Of a stretch of DNA of 64,000 bases, positions 1 through 10,750 are shown in pieces (positions within the stretch are counted from its first letter, which is position 1; the number at the start of each line of letters is the position of its first letter). Location of the stretch: the NCBI GenBank assembly GCA_035048485.1, contig CM068585.1, forward strand, positions 20,014,001 to 20,078,000. Direction: 5' to 3'. The stretch comes from Pteria penguin. Its lineage: Eukaryota; Mollusca; Bivalvia; Pterioida; Pteriidae. The notes below the pieces were generated by a model. That model was given only the letters and a program-made list of their open reading frames with translations, did no database searches and was not told the DNA's origin. Both the position numbers and the translations under genes were made by a program.

Positions 1-2268
1 TACAGATTTTGAAATTGTCATTTCCTTCATCATACTGATTTATGTGGTATGTTTATATGACATATAAACTTACATAAATGGTTGAGAGTATAAGGTGTTG
101 CATGTCTTAACTAATTTTCATCTTAGATCCAAGTTTTGAATTAAACTTTGGCCTGTCTCAGTCTTGTAATTAGCAACAGAAATATTTTTAGAAATTTATG
201 GATATACATTTCTGTGAATTTCAAGATACAAGGGTTTCATTTGTTAATTGAAATAAAATGAAATAGATCCTTAACTAACTGTGGGACTGATATTTTGGGT
301 GCAAATTGTAACGTTTTTCATAAAATGTTTTGACAGTCACACTAATGTAAAATTTGTTGCCTTTGCATCATTTTGAGAAAACAGTGATGATTCTGCCAAC
401 CAGAATGTCAGTCCTGCAGTAGTCATATAGTGTACAAAATCATGATGCATGTTATTTAGCATGTTTAAATAAGTGTTCTGCTAAATAAGTAGAGAATTGA
501 GTTAAATAATGTTTAATAATAGATTTAAATGTTTTTGTTTGTATGTCAAGATAAGATGGAGCATGGGAATCACAGTGGTTAAAGTGTCAGGTTTGTAGTG
601 ATCAGAACCTTAACAGTTCCAGTCTCATTAAGCTCTAGAGGTGATCATAAACATCAATGATCCTATAATTCAGGCCTTTAGTCTGGGGGTTTTGTGTCAG
701 ACTAGTAGCAATCAGTTATAATGGCTCAGTCTGTAACCGAGGTTGACATGTCAAGCTAATAGCGATCAGAACATTAGTGGTGTAGATGTCATTGTGGTTT
801 ACATGTTAAAGTAGCAGCGATCAGAGTATCAATGGCTCAGATGTCGCTGTGGTTTACATGTCATTTTTTAGCTAAGTAGCAATCAGAGCATCAATGGTTC
901 AGATATCACTGTGGTTTACATGTCATTTTTTAGCTAAGTAGCAATCAGAGCATCAATGGTTCAGATATCACTGTGGTTTACATGTCATTTTTTAGCTAGT
1001 AGCAATCAGAGCACCAATGGTTCAGACAACACTGTGGTTTACATGTCATTTTTTAGCTAGTAGCATCAGAGCATCAATGGTTCAGGCGTCGCTGTGGTTT
1101 ACATGTCATTTTTTAGCTAGTAGCATCAGAGCATCAATTCGTTCAGATGTCGCTGTGGTTTACATGTCATTTTTTAGCTAGTAGCAATCAGAGCACCAAT
1201 GGTTCAGACGTCGCTGTGGTTTACATGTCATTTTTTAGCTAGTAGCAATCAGAGCATCAATGGTTCAGACGTCGCTGTGGTTTACATGTCATTTTTTAGC
1301 TAGTAGCAATCAGAGCATCAATGGTTCAGACGTCGCTGTGGTTTACATGTCATTTTTTAGCTAGTAGCAATCAGAGCACCAATGGTTCAGATGTCACTGT
1401 GGTTTACATGTCATTTTTTAGCTAAGTAGCAATCAGAGCATCAATGGTTCAGATGTCGCTGTGGTTTACATGTAATTTTTTAGCTAAGTAGCATCAGAGC
1501 ATCAATGGTTCAGGAGTCGCTGTGGTTTACATGTCATTTTTTAGCTAGTAGCATCAGAGCATCAATGGTTCAAACGTCACTGTGGTTTACATGTCAAGCT
1601 CATCAGAGCAATCATGCAGAGCATCATTGGTTTAGTCATATTTGTTGTTTACATGTCACTATGCCAGTATGATTTACATGTCAGGCTAGTAGCAATCAGA
1701 ACACCAATGGTACTATTCAGGCCTAGCTGGACTTTTGTGTCAGGATAGTAGAAATTTGATTCACATCAATGGTGAAGACATGACTTTGGATTACATGTAA
1801 GGCTAGAAGCTATCAGAACATCAATAGTTCAGGCCTCACTGTGGTTGATATGCCAGGATTTGGCATGTATTTAGTTACAAATTGTCTTTTCTACTGATTG
1901 TAAAAAGAGTGCAACACTCAGAAAATTTTCAGTGATTAGATTTATGAATTAAGTCATAAAAAACCATATAATTTGTCAGAGTTTTGTCAGACCTCTAATG
2001 AAGCCATCACAATACTTTGTGGAATGGTGAATTGGTACTGTCTTCAGGTAGAAAAATATACATAGGCTGGTGTTCTTTCTAGGGGGAGTATGACTTTCAT
2101 TCACTTACAATTGTAGTAACAGGATATGAGTTCTTGCCTTGGTCAGAGCTAGTGTAATATTCTTGACATCAGCATGGTCATTAAATTTGTTATTAGTATA
2201 TTAATTTAAAAGGAAACTTACTGATGTATTTCTGGTCAGTCTAGTGACTTAATATGGTTTTCCTGCAG
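1..2268. other. Non-coding sequence, inferred intron of the PARP gene
   Basis: No exon is recognisable before the acceptor at 2267-2268. The sequence is AT-rich and carries a 61-bp minisatellite (listed separately). Because the exon starting at 2269 opens in the middle of a coding sequence, this stretch is inferred to be intron, with earlier exons outside the window. Confidence 0.5.
700..1625. repeat. 61-bp minisatellite in the PARP gene intron
   Basis: Copies of a unit built around GTGGTTTACATGTCATTTTT and AGCAATCAGAGCATCAATGG recur every 60-61 bp; for example, GGTTCAGACG starts at 1201, 1262 and 1323. About 13-15 copies are clear. Outer units, before about 840 and after 1600, are more diverged, and degenerate relics run to about 1850. 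The central units are the most alike, as expected of an array that is still being homogenised. The unit has no lasting reading frame. Confidence 0.9.
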
Positions 2269-2347
2269 GAATTTATGAAGGAGTTGTTAGCACTAAGTGG
2301 AGCTGTAAAGAAGAGTCTTCACCAGCATGTTCATAACAACCAAACGG
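2269..2347 (+). CDS. PARP gene, first visible exon
   Basis: 79 nt between TTTTCCTGCAG and a GTAAG donor. It encodes about 26 residues beginning EFMKELLALSGAVKKSLHQH, a helical linker upstream of the catalytic domain. The open phase (1) matches the next exon. It has no diagnostic motif, so the call rests on splice signals and phase. Confidence 0.6.
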
Positions 2348-4346
2348 GTAAGTTTCTACTAAAACAGTTAAAGTATGTAGTCAGCTAGATGATCAGTATT
2401 CCTTTTGTGGTTGATAGCAAATAACTTTCTACAAAAGACTATGGGATGGAGAAATTTGAGCTTGAGTGCCAAACAGCACACAGCATAATTCATTCTCTAT
2501 TATTGTCAAAAGACGTACCTTTTTCCAATTTTAAATGATGTCTTATACCGGACAAACGACTTTTGCCGGAATTGTCACTATGACGTTAACACTTGGAATG
2601 TGATGTCACAGTAATTTGATGCAAATCTAAGCGGTAATTTTGTATTTGTCCAGTATTGCCCCTTACATCATGTAAAATTGGCAAAAAGGTTATTTTGTTT
2701 GAAATATAAATCTATGCATTTGAAATACTAAGTTTGATACATGTATTTCCTGTTTTAATGCTTCACAAAGATGTGGTGCTCATAAGAGTATCATCTCAAG
2801 CCATGTCATTTGTCATAACCTGGTTAATGTCACAAGCAAGAAGCTACCGTGAAGTCCATGCTCAACTGAGGCTAGGTTAATATATGTGTACAAAACACAT
2901 GTAAGAAACATTATATTTCTGTTTTGGTTGTATATCTCATAATACTTTAATGAAACAAGGTATATGTGGCTTACAATGTGTAGCTTTTATGGTTATATTC
3001 TCTTCAAAATATTTTCCCTGCTTTATGATTAATTAGAAATCATTTTTATTGATAAAATAAATTTTAATCAATATTTTAATATTGTTCACATGAAATCTTT
3101 TAATTAAAACACAATGTATTAAGAACTTATTATTTTTTCTAAGTCAAAATTTTTGGGTTTTATTTTTTTTCAAAGGTAATAGAATAAATTGCAATGTTAT
3201 CAAAAACCCTACAACAAAAGCAGATTATGGAAATTTGTATAAGCAAGAACAAAGGACCCCATCATATTGGACCAAGTTTGACAACTCCAAAACACTGAAG
3301 GATTGGTGTCTTGTCCCTGGAGTGAAACCACAACTAGTGAATCTAGGACAGAAAGATGCTGAATATATAGCTGTGGAGGACTTAATGCTGAGCACATGGC
3401 AAACAAAATATGTTGGTCATGGCAGGGATGCCAAAGGGCTTGATCAACTGGGCTACACAAACATTGAAGTGACTAAAATCCAACGGTTTGAAAATCCAAT
3501 TCTATACGAGACATACTCACAGTGTAGAGCAAGTTTGTTTCGCAAAGCAAGTACAGTAGGACCATTCGAAACTCTTGGATCTCTGAATCAGAGTAAAAAT
3601 GTTGAGATACTGACAGCAAATGTGAAGTCTGCTTTGAAGAAAGATATGTATCCTGGTGTGAATGAGTACTATCTCTTCCATGGTACTACAGATGATAAGC
3701 TGAAGGTCATACTGGAACAAGGATTGGATCCACGCCTAGCTACCACACCATGCTTTGGTAAAGGAGTATATTGTGCAGAAAGCTCCACCAAATCTGATCA
3801 GTATGCAGGTTTGTATCATCGTATTAAAATATTCAAAATTATCAACAGCATTAAAAAACTTTGCATCATTTATGCCCATTTATGCTATAGATATATAGTA
3901 TGAAAATGTGAAATGCATATGATTTGATATTCACAATTTAATAAATATTTTAATATTTTGGAAATTTAAATTTTCTAAAATTTCAAATGTTGATATGCTT
4001 AATTATTAATTCATATCAATATTCATTAGTATCATTTAACTGCATTTAATATGTTGATATTGCAGATTATGCAAACCAACGATGTAAAGTCAAAGAAAAG
4101 AAGATGATACTGACCAGGATGTCACTAGGAGAGATATTTGTACGTAACGATACAGACACAGTGAAGGATTACTCGCGTGCGCCGTGCAAAGTATGTTTTG
4201 AGGATAAATGCACAGAGACCTCTCACTCCAAAAGAGGACTATTTGATTCCATTGTTGTAGATGGTAAATGGAATTTCAGGGAGTTTATTGTATATGACAG
4301 GAAAGCCTGCTATCCTGAATATGTAATCCATTACAAAAGGATATGA
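2269..4346 (+). CDS. PARP-family ADP-ribosyltransferase, C-terminal three exons (partial gene)
   Basis: Three exons (2269-2347, 3176-3808, 4066-4346) with GT/AG boundaries and matching phases give 330 residues ending at TGA 4344-4346. They form a PARP catalytic domain, which transfers ADP-ribose from NAD+ to target proteins. Numbering from the first visible codon, the NAD-binding His is H195 (YLFHGT), the second triad residue is Y225 (GKGVYCAES), and E310 in REFIVYD aligns with the catalytic Glu of PARP1 and tankyrase. The end, CYPEYVIHYKR, is typical of the family. The H-Y-E triad allows chain elongation in principle; many short PARPs have Ile or Leu at that position. The N-terminal part, which would show WWE, zinc-finger or macro domains, lies outside the window, so the subfamily cannot be named. 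No stop or frameshift is seen. Confidence 0.9.
3176..3808 (+). CDS. PARP gene, main catalytic-domain exon
   Basis: 633 nt from a polypyrimidine-CAAAG acceptor to a GTTTGT donor, entering and leaving in phase 1. It carries the start of the catalytic fold, including IQRFENPILYETY (the usual V..I.R..N..L+..Y pattern), the NAD-site His in FHGT, and the GKGVYCAES segment with the second triad residue. Reading through the donor would reach a stop near 3901; spliced, the exon continues as SDQYAD-YANQR. Confidence 0.9.
4066..4346 (+). CDS. PARP gene, terminal coding exon
   Basis: 281 nt after the acceptor ATATTGCAG. It restores the codon for Asp across the junction (SDQYAD), then encodes YANQRCKVKEKKMILTRMSL, the conserved LFDSIVVDG segment, and the triad Glu in REFIVYD followed by CYPEYVI. 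TGA follows directly after HYKRI, the normal C-terminus for this fold. Confidence 0.9.
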
Positions 4347-6200
4347 TAATAAACTGAAGACAGAGTTCTGTTTCTTATTGAAGAGGAAATTTTAGCAGTA
4401 CATACATATATACAGTATAAGCATATATATGTTAACTACAATCATTTTTTATGTTTTATAAGGTATGTTTTTATACACTGCAAGGTTGTAAATTCAGGAT
4501 TGATTATTTTAAATATTATAACAGAGAAATTTTTTATGCTTTCTTAAGATGGGACATATTATATATTATAATTGGTGCTGTCAATGATGTCTCAGGCCAT
4601 TGTATTTTGGAAAGTCTTCAATCGTGCTTTGAGATACTGAATATAATATTGATATTTGAAGCGTTTGTTTTAAATAAATTGCTACATTTGAAGGTTGACT
4701 TTTCTGTGTTGACCCCATTTACAAGAGTTGTTCCTCTGATGAAATCTAAATTTCATAAAGTTTTTGGATGTGTTTTGAAATACCTGGCGGAAATCGAAGG
4801 GAAACTAATGGTGTGTATGCAAATATGATGACCCACACCCCATTTTGTGTTTTATATGTCAGTTGACTTTCAGTTGACTTTCGATCTGTCACCATTCTCA
4901 CCAATATTGACCTTGGACTAATTAACCTTGAACTGTCAGTGCACAACAAAAAATGAATGCATTTTACACATCTCTTTCATTTGAAGCCAAGAATATTGAT
5001 TGTGAACTTAATATACCTGTCATTGGAGTATAGTGAATAAAAAGCAAATCTTGTTAACATATTATGTGCAGTGATGAAAAATATTAATTTTGTTATGCAT
5101 ATGTTATCAAAGGTTTGACTGTATATACTTATTTTGGTCTGTTTATGTTAGTGCAAAAACTTATACATTACATGTAGTTATAACTTTTGAATAGTTAGAA
5201 GCAAGGCTTTAGTATATAATATGTGTATTCCTTCCTTTATATGAGTTCCATTGGTGCAAAAAGTTACAACTTCAAAACTTTGACCTTTCACTTTTCACAT
5301 TATTTATGGATATTGCTCCTGGAGCATCACTGTGTTTCATAGACATGTTTTGTTTACTAAAATAACATCATAGTATAGGAATTGTTGTCTAATATTAGAT
5401 AAATAGTCTTAAGTGTTGACAGCCTTGATGGGATATATATTTCAACAGATTTTCTCATAGCAAATGTTTCTGTTTTCAATTCTCATAATATATATATGCA
5501 CAACTACTGTAATTGCCCGATATAAAGCTTTCTAGACCTATGATGTAGTTTATTTCTGTATGAATAAGTCATTAATCGGTGACGTCATAACGCCACATAT
5601 TTGATCCACTTTTCAGCACAGAAAGTGATATTTGGCAGACGTATGATTCTTATGGTTTCATAATGAAATGTTCGACATTTCTAATCATGCGTGACGTCAT
5701 CAAAGTGGTATTTTGCACTAAAGTGCTTGACATTCGATGAAAGTATGTCATTCTGGATAAATGTTACGTTGTCATGGGACACCAACTATTTCTTTCAAGT
5801 CATAACTTCCTTTGAAATGATTTTCTGATTCTGTTTATAATTAGGAAAAGGAAGTTTCCAGTATGATATTTTGACGTTAAAAGCGCTTATCTATAGAATA
5901 AGTGTCTAATTTTGTGTTTTCATGCAGGACTGAATTACATTGCATTAATGCGCATTATATCTAATATATATATATATATATGTTTTACTTATGTGATACA
6001 TGCCATTTGTACATTATTGTGATAAAGCTTGTGTGATAATGCTTTTGTTTTGTATGTTTTGATATAATTTATGTTTTTTCATTTGTTTTATGTTTTTATG
6101 TTTTTCTTTACAAATGATCTGAAGAATATATATATATATATATTAAATGGGAAAAATAAAAAAAAGTAATCAGAATACTGTTTTGGTTTTTCAATTAGAG
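4347..6200 (+). other. 3' UTR and intergenic sequence after the PARP gene
   Basis: AT-rich sequence with no convincing gene. Possible poly(A) signals AATAAA lie at 5036-5041 and 6155-6160, and short AT dinucleotide runs at about 5968-5982 and 6127-6143. A 125-codon open frame at 4451-4828 has no family resemblance and low-complexity, AT-driven composition, so it is not called. Confidence 0.4.
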
Positions 6201-7945
6201 AGAGGTTTTAAAAAACTGCCATGGGCTCTGATTTGTTGACACATTTTCGACTTCCCCAAAACCGTTGTACAGAATTTCACAAAAACATACAGGAAGTACT
6301 CAAGTTCCTCTACCGCAGTTTTTTAGCTCACCTGAGCGTAGCTCAAGTGAGCTATTGTCATAGTGCAGCGTCCATCGTCCGTTAACTTTTCTACATTTTC
6401 GACTTCTTCTCCAGAACCGCTGCACAGAATTTCACCAAACTCCATAGGAAGTAAGTACTCAAGGTCCTCTACAAAGTTTGTGTTTTTTATGCCGATCCGT
6501 GATCCATGATGGCCGCCATTGGCTCTGATTGGTTGACACATTTTTCGACTTCTTCTCCAGAACTGCTGCACAGAATTTCACCAAACTTCATAGGAAGTAA
6601 GTACTCAAGGTCCTCTACCAAGTTTGTGTTTTTTATGCCGATCCGTAATCCAAGATGGCCTCCATTGGCTCTGATTGGTTGACACATTTTTGACTTCTTC
6701 TCCAGAACTGCTGCACAGAATTTCACCAAACTTCATAGGAAGTAACTACTCAAAGTCCTCTACCAAATTTGTGTTTTTTATGCCGATCCGTGATCCAAGA
6801 TGGCCGCCATTGGTTCTGATTGGTTGACACATTTTCGACTTCTTCTCCAGAAAAGCTGCACAGAATTTCACCAAACTTCATAGGAAGTTGGTACTCAAGA
6901 TCTTCCACCAAGTTTGTGTTTTTTATGCCGATCCGGGATACAAGATGGCCTCCATTGGCTCTGATTGGTTGACACATTTTTGACTTCTTCTCCCGAACCG
7001 CTGCACAGAATTTCACCAAACTTCATAGGAAGTTGGTACTCAAGATCCTACACCAAGTTTGTGTTTTTTATGCCGATCCGGGATCCAAGATGGCCGCCAT
7101 TGGCTCTGATTGGTTGAAACATTTTCGAGTTCTTCTCCAGAACAACTGCACAGAATTTCATCAAACAGCATAGAAAGTAAGTACTCAAGGTCCTCTACCA
7201 AGTTTGTGTTTTTTATGCCAGTCTGTGATCCAAGATAACTGCCATTGACTCTGATTGGTTGACACATTTTCGACTTCTTCTCCAGAACTGCTGCATAGAA
7301 TTTCATCAAACCTCATAGGAAGTAAGTACTCAACATCTTCTACCAAGTTTGTGTTTTTTATGCCGATCTGTGATCCAAGATAACTGCCATTGACTCTGAT
7401 TGGTTGACACATTTTCGACTTCTTCTCCAGAACTGCTGCACAGAAATTCATCAAACTGAATATAAATTAAGTACTCAACATCATCTACCACATTTTTGTT
7501 TTTTATGCCGATCCGTGATCCAAGATGGCCGCCATTGACTCTGATTGGTTGACACATTTTCAACTTCTTCTCCAGAACCACTGCACAAAATTTCACCAAA
7601 CTGCATAGAAAGTAAGTACTTAAGGTCCTCTACCAAGTATAGGTTTTTCATGCCGATCCGTAATCCAAGATGGCCGCCATTGGCTCTGTTTGATTGACAC
7701 ATTTTCATCTTCCTCTCCAGAACCCCTGCACAGAATTTCTTGCTTGCTTCTAAATATGCACTTTGTGCTCAGGTGAGCGATATAGGCCCACTTGGGCCTC
7801 TTGTTTTTTCGACCCAATCCGCAATCCAAGATGGCCACCTTGGGCCCTTATTGGTTTACACATTTTCAACTTCTGCACAACTGCTGCATAAAATTTTACC
7901 AGACGTTACAAGAAGAAAGTAACCAAGGTCCTCTACCAAAAATGT
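6200..7945. repeat. 145-bp tandem repeats, about 10-11 copies
   Basis: The segment GACTTCTTCTCCAGAAC recurs at 6401, 6547, 6692, 6837, 6982 and onward every 145-146 bp. Each unit also has GCCGATCCGTGATCCAAGAT, ATTGGCTCTGATTGGTTGAC and CACAGAATTTCACCAAAC. Since 145 is not a multiple of three, the minus strand shows staggered open frames repeating the same peptide in successive frames; these are artefacts of the repeat. Diverged units also lie outside the element ends, at 6200-6320 and 7806-7945. Confidence 0.9.
6325..7801 (+). mobile_element. Non-autonomous Helentron/pearl-like element with central tandem repeats
   Basis: The left end (6325-6352) is AGCTCACCTGAGC, then GTA, then a sequence that folds back on it. 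The right end has GCTCAGGTGAGC (7768-7779), the reverse complement of the left terminus, followed by the hairpin AGGCCCACTTGGGCCT and CTTG. Both ends abut T runs (TTTTTT). Short asymmetric inverted ends, a 3' hairpin, a T-rich target and an internal tandem array are the published hallmarks of Helentron-associated elements and of bivalve pearl elements. No protein-coding capacity is visible. The superfamily is inferred from structure only. Confidence 0.65.
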
Positions 7946-8144
7946 GCAGAAAACAATCCATGACTTGAACTTAAGTGTCAATTATTAATCAATCAAAATG
8001 CTCAAGTATTTGGGCATGACTTGAACCTGTCAATGGATGCCACTGGATGTATAGATAAAAATACTGAAGTCCAATCACAAGGCATGTGCTGCCACAGTGC
8101 AGAAGAAATCTTGGGTATGGTAGATACAGCTACCTTGTCAGTGA

Positions 8145-9130
8145 TATAATACTGTCCCTGGTGTAACAGAGGCTGCCAACTTGCTAGTAACATAATCCTG
8201 TCCCAGGTGTAACAGATGCTGCCATCTTGTTAGTGACATAATCACGTCCCAGGTGTAACAGATGCCACCACCTTGTTAGTGACATAATTCTGTCCCAGGT
8301 GTAACAGATGCCGCCACCTTGTTAGTGACATAATCCTGTCCCAGGTGTAACAGATGCCACCACCTTGTTAGTGACATAATCCTGTTCCAGGTGTAACAGA
8401 TGTCGCCACTTTGTTAGTGACATAATCTTGATCTTGGTGTGGCAGTTGCGGCCAGCATGTCAGTGGCATAATCCTGATCCTGGTGTGGCAGATGCGGCCA
8501 GCATGTCAGTGACATAATCCTGTCCCAGGTGTAACAGATGCCACAACCTTGTTAGTGACATAATTCTGTCCCAGGTGTAACAGATGCCGCCACCATGTTA
8601 GTGACATAATTCTGTCCCAGATGTAACAGATGCCGCCACCTTATTAGTGACATAATCCTGTCCCAGGTATAACAGATGCTGCCACATTGTTAGTGACATA
8701 ATCCTGTCCCAGGTGTAACAGGTGCCGTCACTTTGTTAGTGACATAATCCTGTCCCAGGTGTAACAGATGCCGCCAGCTTGTTAGTGACATAATTCTGTC
8801 CCAGGTGTAACAGATGCCGCCACCATGTTAGTGACATAATCCTGTCCCAGGTGTAACAGATGCCACCACCTTGTTAGTGACATAATCCTGTCCCAGGTGT
8901 AACAGATGCCGCCACTTTGTTAGTGACATAATCCTGATCTTGGTGTGGCAGTTGCGGCCAGCATGTCAGTGGCATAATCCTGATCCTGGTGTGGCAGTTG
9001 CGGCCAGCATGTCAGTGAAATAATCTTGATCCTGGTGTGGCAGGTGCCGTCAACATGTCAGTGACATAATCTTAATCCTGGCGTGGCAGGTGCCGCACCA
9101 TGTAGTTGACATAATCTTGATCCTGGTATG
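8145..9130. repeat. 46-bp minisatellite, about 20 copies
   Basis: The unit contains GTTAGTGACATAATCCTGTC, CCAGGTGTAACAGATGCCGC and CACCTT; GACATAAT recurs at 46-bp spacing (8281, 8327 and onward). A second variant (TGATCCTGGTGTGGCAG, GCGGCCAGCATGTCAGTG) occurs near 8430-8510 and again from 8930 to the end. The array therefore holds two interspersed subtypes, suggesting block duplication. No coding frame persists. Confidence 0.9.
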
Positions 9131-9234
9131 AAAGTAAACAATACGATTCGATAATCTTTTGGAAATGTTTAAATGGTTCAGAAAAAAGATTTAGGAAATA
9201 CTTTTTATTTTACATAGAAATAAATGTACATTTG

Positions 9235-9405
9235 GTTGGTTGGTTGATTGGTGTTTTACGTCGCTTTCAACAATATTTCAATTATATCGCGACATGGAAG
9301 CAGGAGGTTACCAACCTCTTAAACATAGTGGCGCAACCCGGGAATCGAACCCGGATCGTCGGCGCCGCAAGCCAAGCGCTTAACCACTACACCACGCCTG
9401 CCCCT
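9235..9405 (-). mobile_element. tRNA-derived SINE with a perfect target-site duplication
   Basis: On the minus strand the head reads GGGGCAGGCGTGGTGTAGTG, with an A box (TGGTGTAGTGG), then a B box (GGTTCGATTCC) inside CCGGGTTCGATTCCCGG. A short body follows and then the 3' tail ACACCAATCAACCAACCAAC. The 12-bp sequence AATGTACATTTG flanks it at 9223-9234 and 9406-9417 with no mismatch, so both boundaries are firm and the insertion is probably fairly young. It is too long and divergent downstream to be a working tRNA gene. Confidence 0.9.
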
Positions 9406-9417
9406 AATGTACATTTG

Positions 9418-10080
9418 AAGTCGTCCTTTGTTCTCTTTGTGAGTGTCACAGTGACAAGCGCAATTTTTTTTACGTTCGTTAATGGAACAAATAAAAATAA
9501 AAATGTGCGTTAGTTCGTCAATTTCTTCACCATCTTTCACAAATAATGGCAAGAGGTACCCTAGAGAATTATTCAAAGACAAATTCAGAAACGGATTTAT
9601 GTATTTTAAAACATTTTTATTAGTGAAGTGAGATGATGGTGTCAGATCACCTTCTCCCATGCAATTAAAGTCTCCGTTAAGGTGATGATTTTCTCTGCTT
9701 ATCTTAAACTTCTTTCTATAAAACCTTGAACTGTAGTTCAAAAGGATAAACATTGTTACCTACATGGTGCTATCAGAAGAGAACACAATCGATTTTCAGT
9801 CAAACTTATCATTGTTGTAAACCGTGGTATTGCAAATATCCTAGTCTGTACACAAGTGTAATAGCCTGTACAACTAGGGTTGAAATTGTTGTTGCAATAG
9901 AAACACTGAGCAAATGTAAGGAATCTTCAATGATACTGAACTTTGCTTCTACATGAACACGACAATCACGAAACATTCTTTATTTTTATGGTTAAATAAA
10001 AAAATAGTTATAAATTCAGACTAAACACAATAATTAGTAATAAAAACAACAGATATATGGATGATATTCATTCGGCAATA
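9418..10080. other. Intergenic, nothing recognised
   Basis: AT-rich sequence. Open frames here overlap the SINE or are short. No repeat or gene signal was seen. Confidence 0.5.
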
Positions 10081-10081
10081 G

Positions 10082-10490
10082 CGCCATCGTAGCTCGCGTC
10101 TTAGACGCGAGTGGTTCGTGGTCAAGATATCTCGGGCTCGATTATCACGGCTGGCCTATCTGTGGGCTATTTTTCAGGTGAGACATACCGAGGTCACGTG
10201 TCACGGTAGGCGTGGGCACGTTAAAGATCCCGTACTGCTCCGGACTGGTCCGTTGCATCGGGTTCGATTATCACGGCTGGCCTATCCGTGGGCCATTTTT
10301 CAGGTGAGACATACCGAGGTCACGTGTCACGGTAGGCGTGAGTACGTTAAAGATCCCGGACTGCTCCGTTGCATCGGTCATATTACCTTTGCATGAGGCA
10401 GATTCCGTCGTCATGAAAGTGAGAGATATATGTCTCTGTGTAAGTGAAATGATCATGACGTGAAGATTGATGGATTGATTGATTGATTAA
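10082..10490 (+). mobile_element. tRNA-derived SINE with an internal 126-bp duplication
   Basis: The head has GCGTCTTAGACGCGAG and a B-box-like GGCTCGATTATC. The body contains ACCGAGGTCACGTGTCACGG and CACGTTAAAGATCCC, and the tail is GATTGATTGATTAATT. The segment from GGGCTCGATTATCACGGCTG through the first GTCCGTTGCATC is repeated from 10260 (GGGTTCGATTATCACGG), with a period of about 126 bp, so the B box and the first half of the body are present twice. The two halves differ at several sites, so the duplication is not brand new. A flanking target duplication was not found. Confidence 0.8.
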
Positions 10491-10494
10491 TTAT

Positions 10495-10750
10495 TGTTGT
10501 ATGTCACTACGATTATTTCACGTATATGATAACGGCATCTGCCTGATGCATCGCACAGAAATTTATACCGTCGCAACGGACCCACCCGAAGCAGTGAGGG
10601 ATCTTTTACGTGCAGCGCCTATCGTGTACTGGACCCTGGTTTCTATTGTCTCACCCGAAAGACAGGACATTGGTGTGCCCACGGCGGAAGTCGAACCCGG
10701 AACCTTTTTGTCACAAGCTGAACACCTCGCCCACTGAGCTATACCGGGTT
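10495..10750 (-). mobile_element. tRNA-derived SINE, same body with a different head
   Basis: Read on the minus strand, the head CCCGGTATAGCTCAGTGGGC with B box GGTTCGACTTCC leads into GTGTCCTGTCTTTCGGGTGA, AAAGATCCCTCACTGCTTCG and GTGGGTCCGTTGCGACGG, then CAGGCAGATGCCGTTATCAT. It lies tail to tail with the preceding SINE. The body matches the SINE at 29222-29494. Confidence 0.8.

Noticed and set aside
4451..4828. 125-codon plus-strand frame after the PARP stop
   Set aside because: AT-driven composition, no recognisable motif, and position in the probable 3' UTR.
6323..7838. Staggered minus-strand frames of 72-89 codons with the same peptide
   Set aside because: They follow the 145-bp repeat period, shift frame from unit to unit and have no start or splice support.
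9235..9405. Functional tRNA gene on the minus strand
   Set aside because: Head is joined to a SINE body and tail and flanked by a target duplication, so it is a retroposon.
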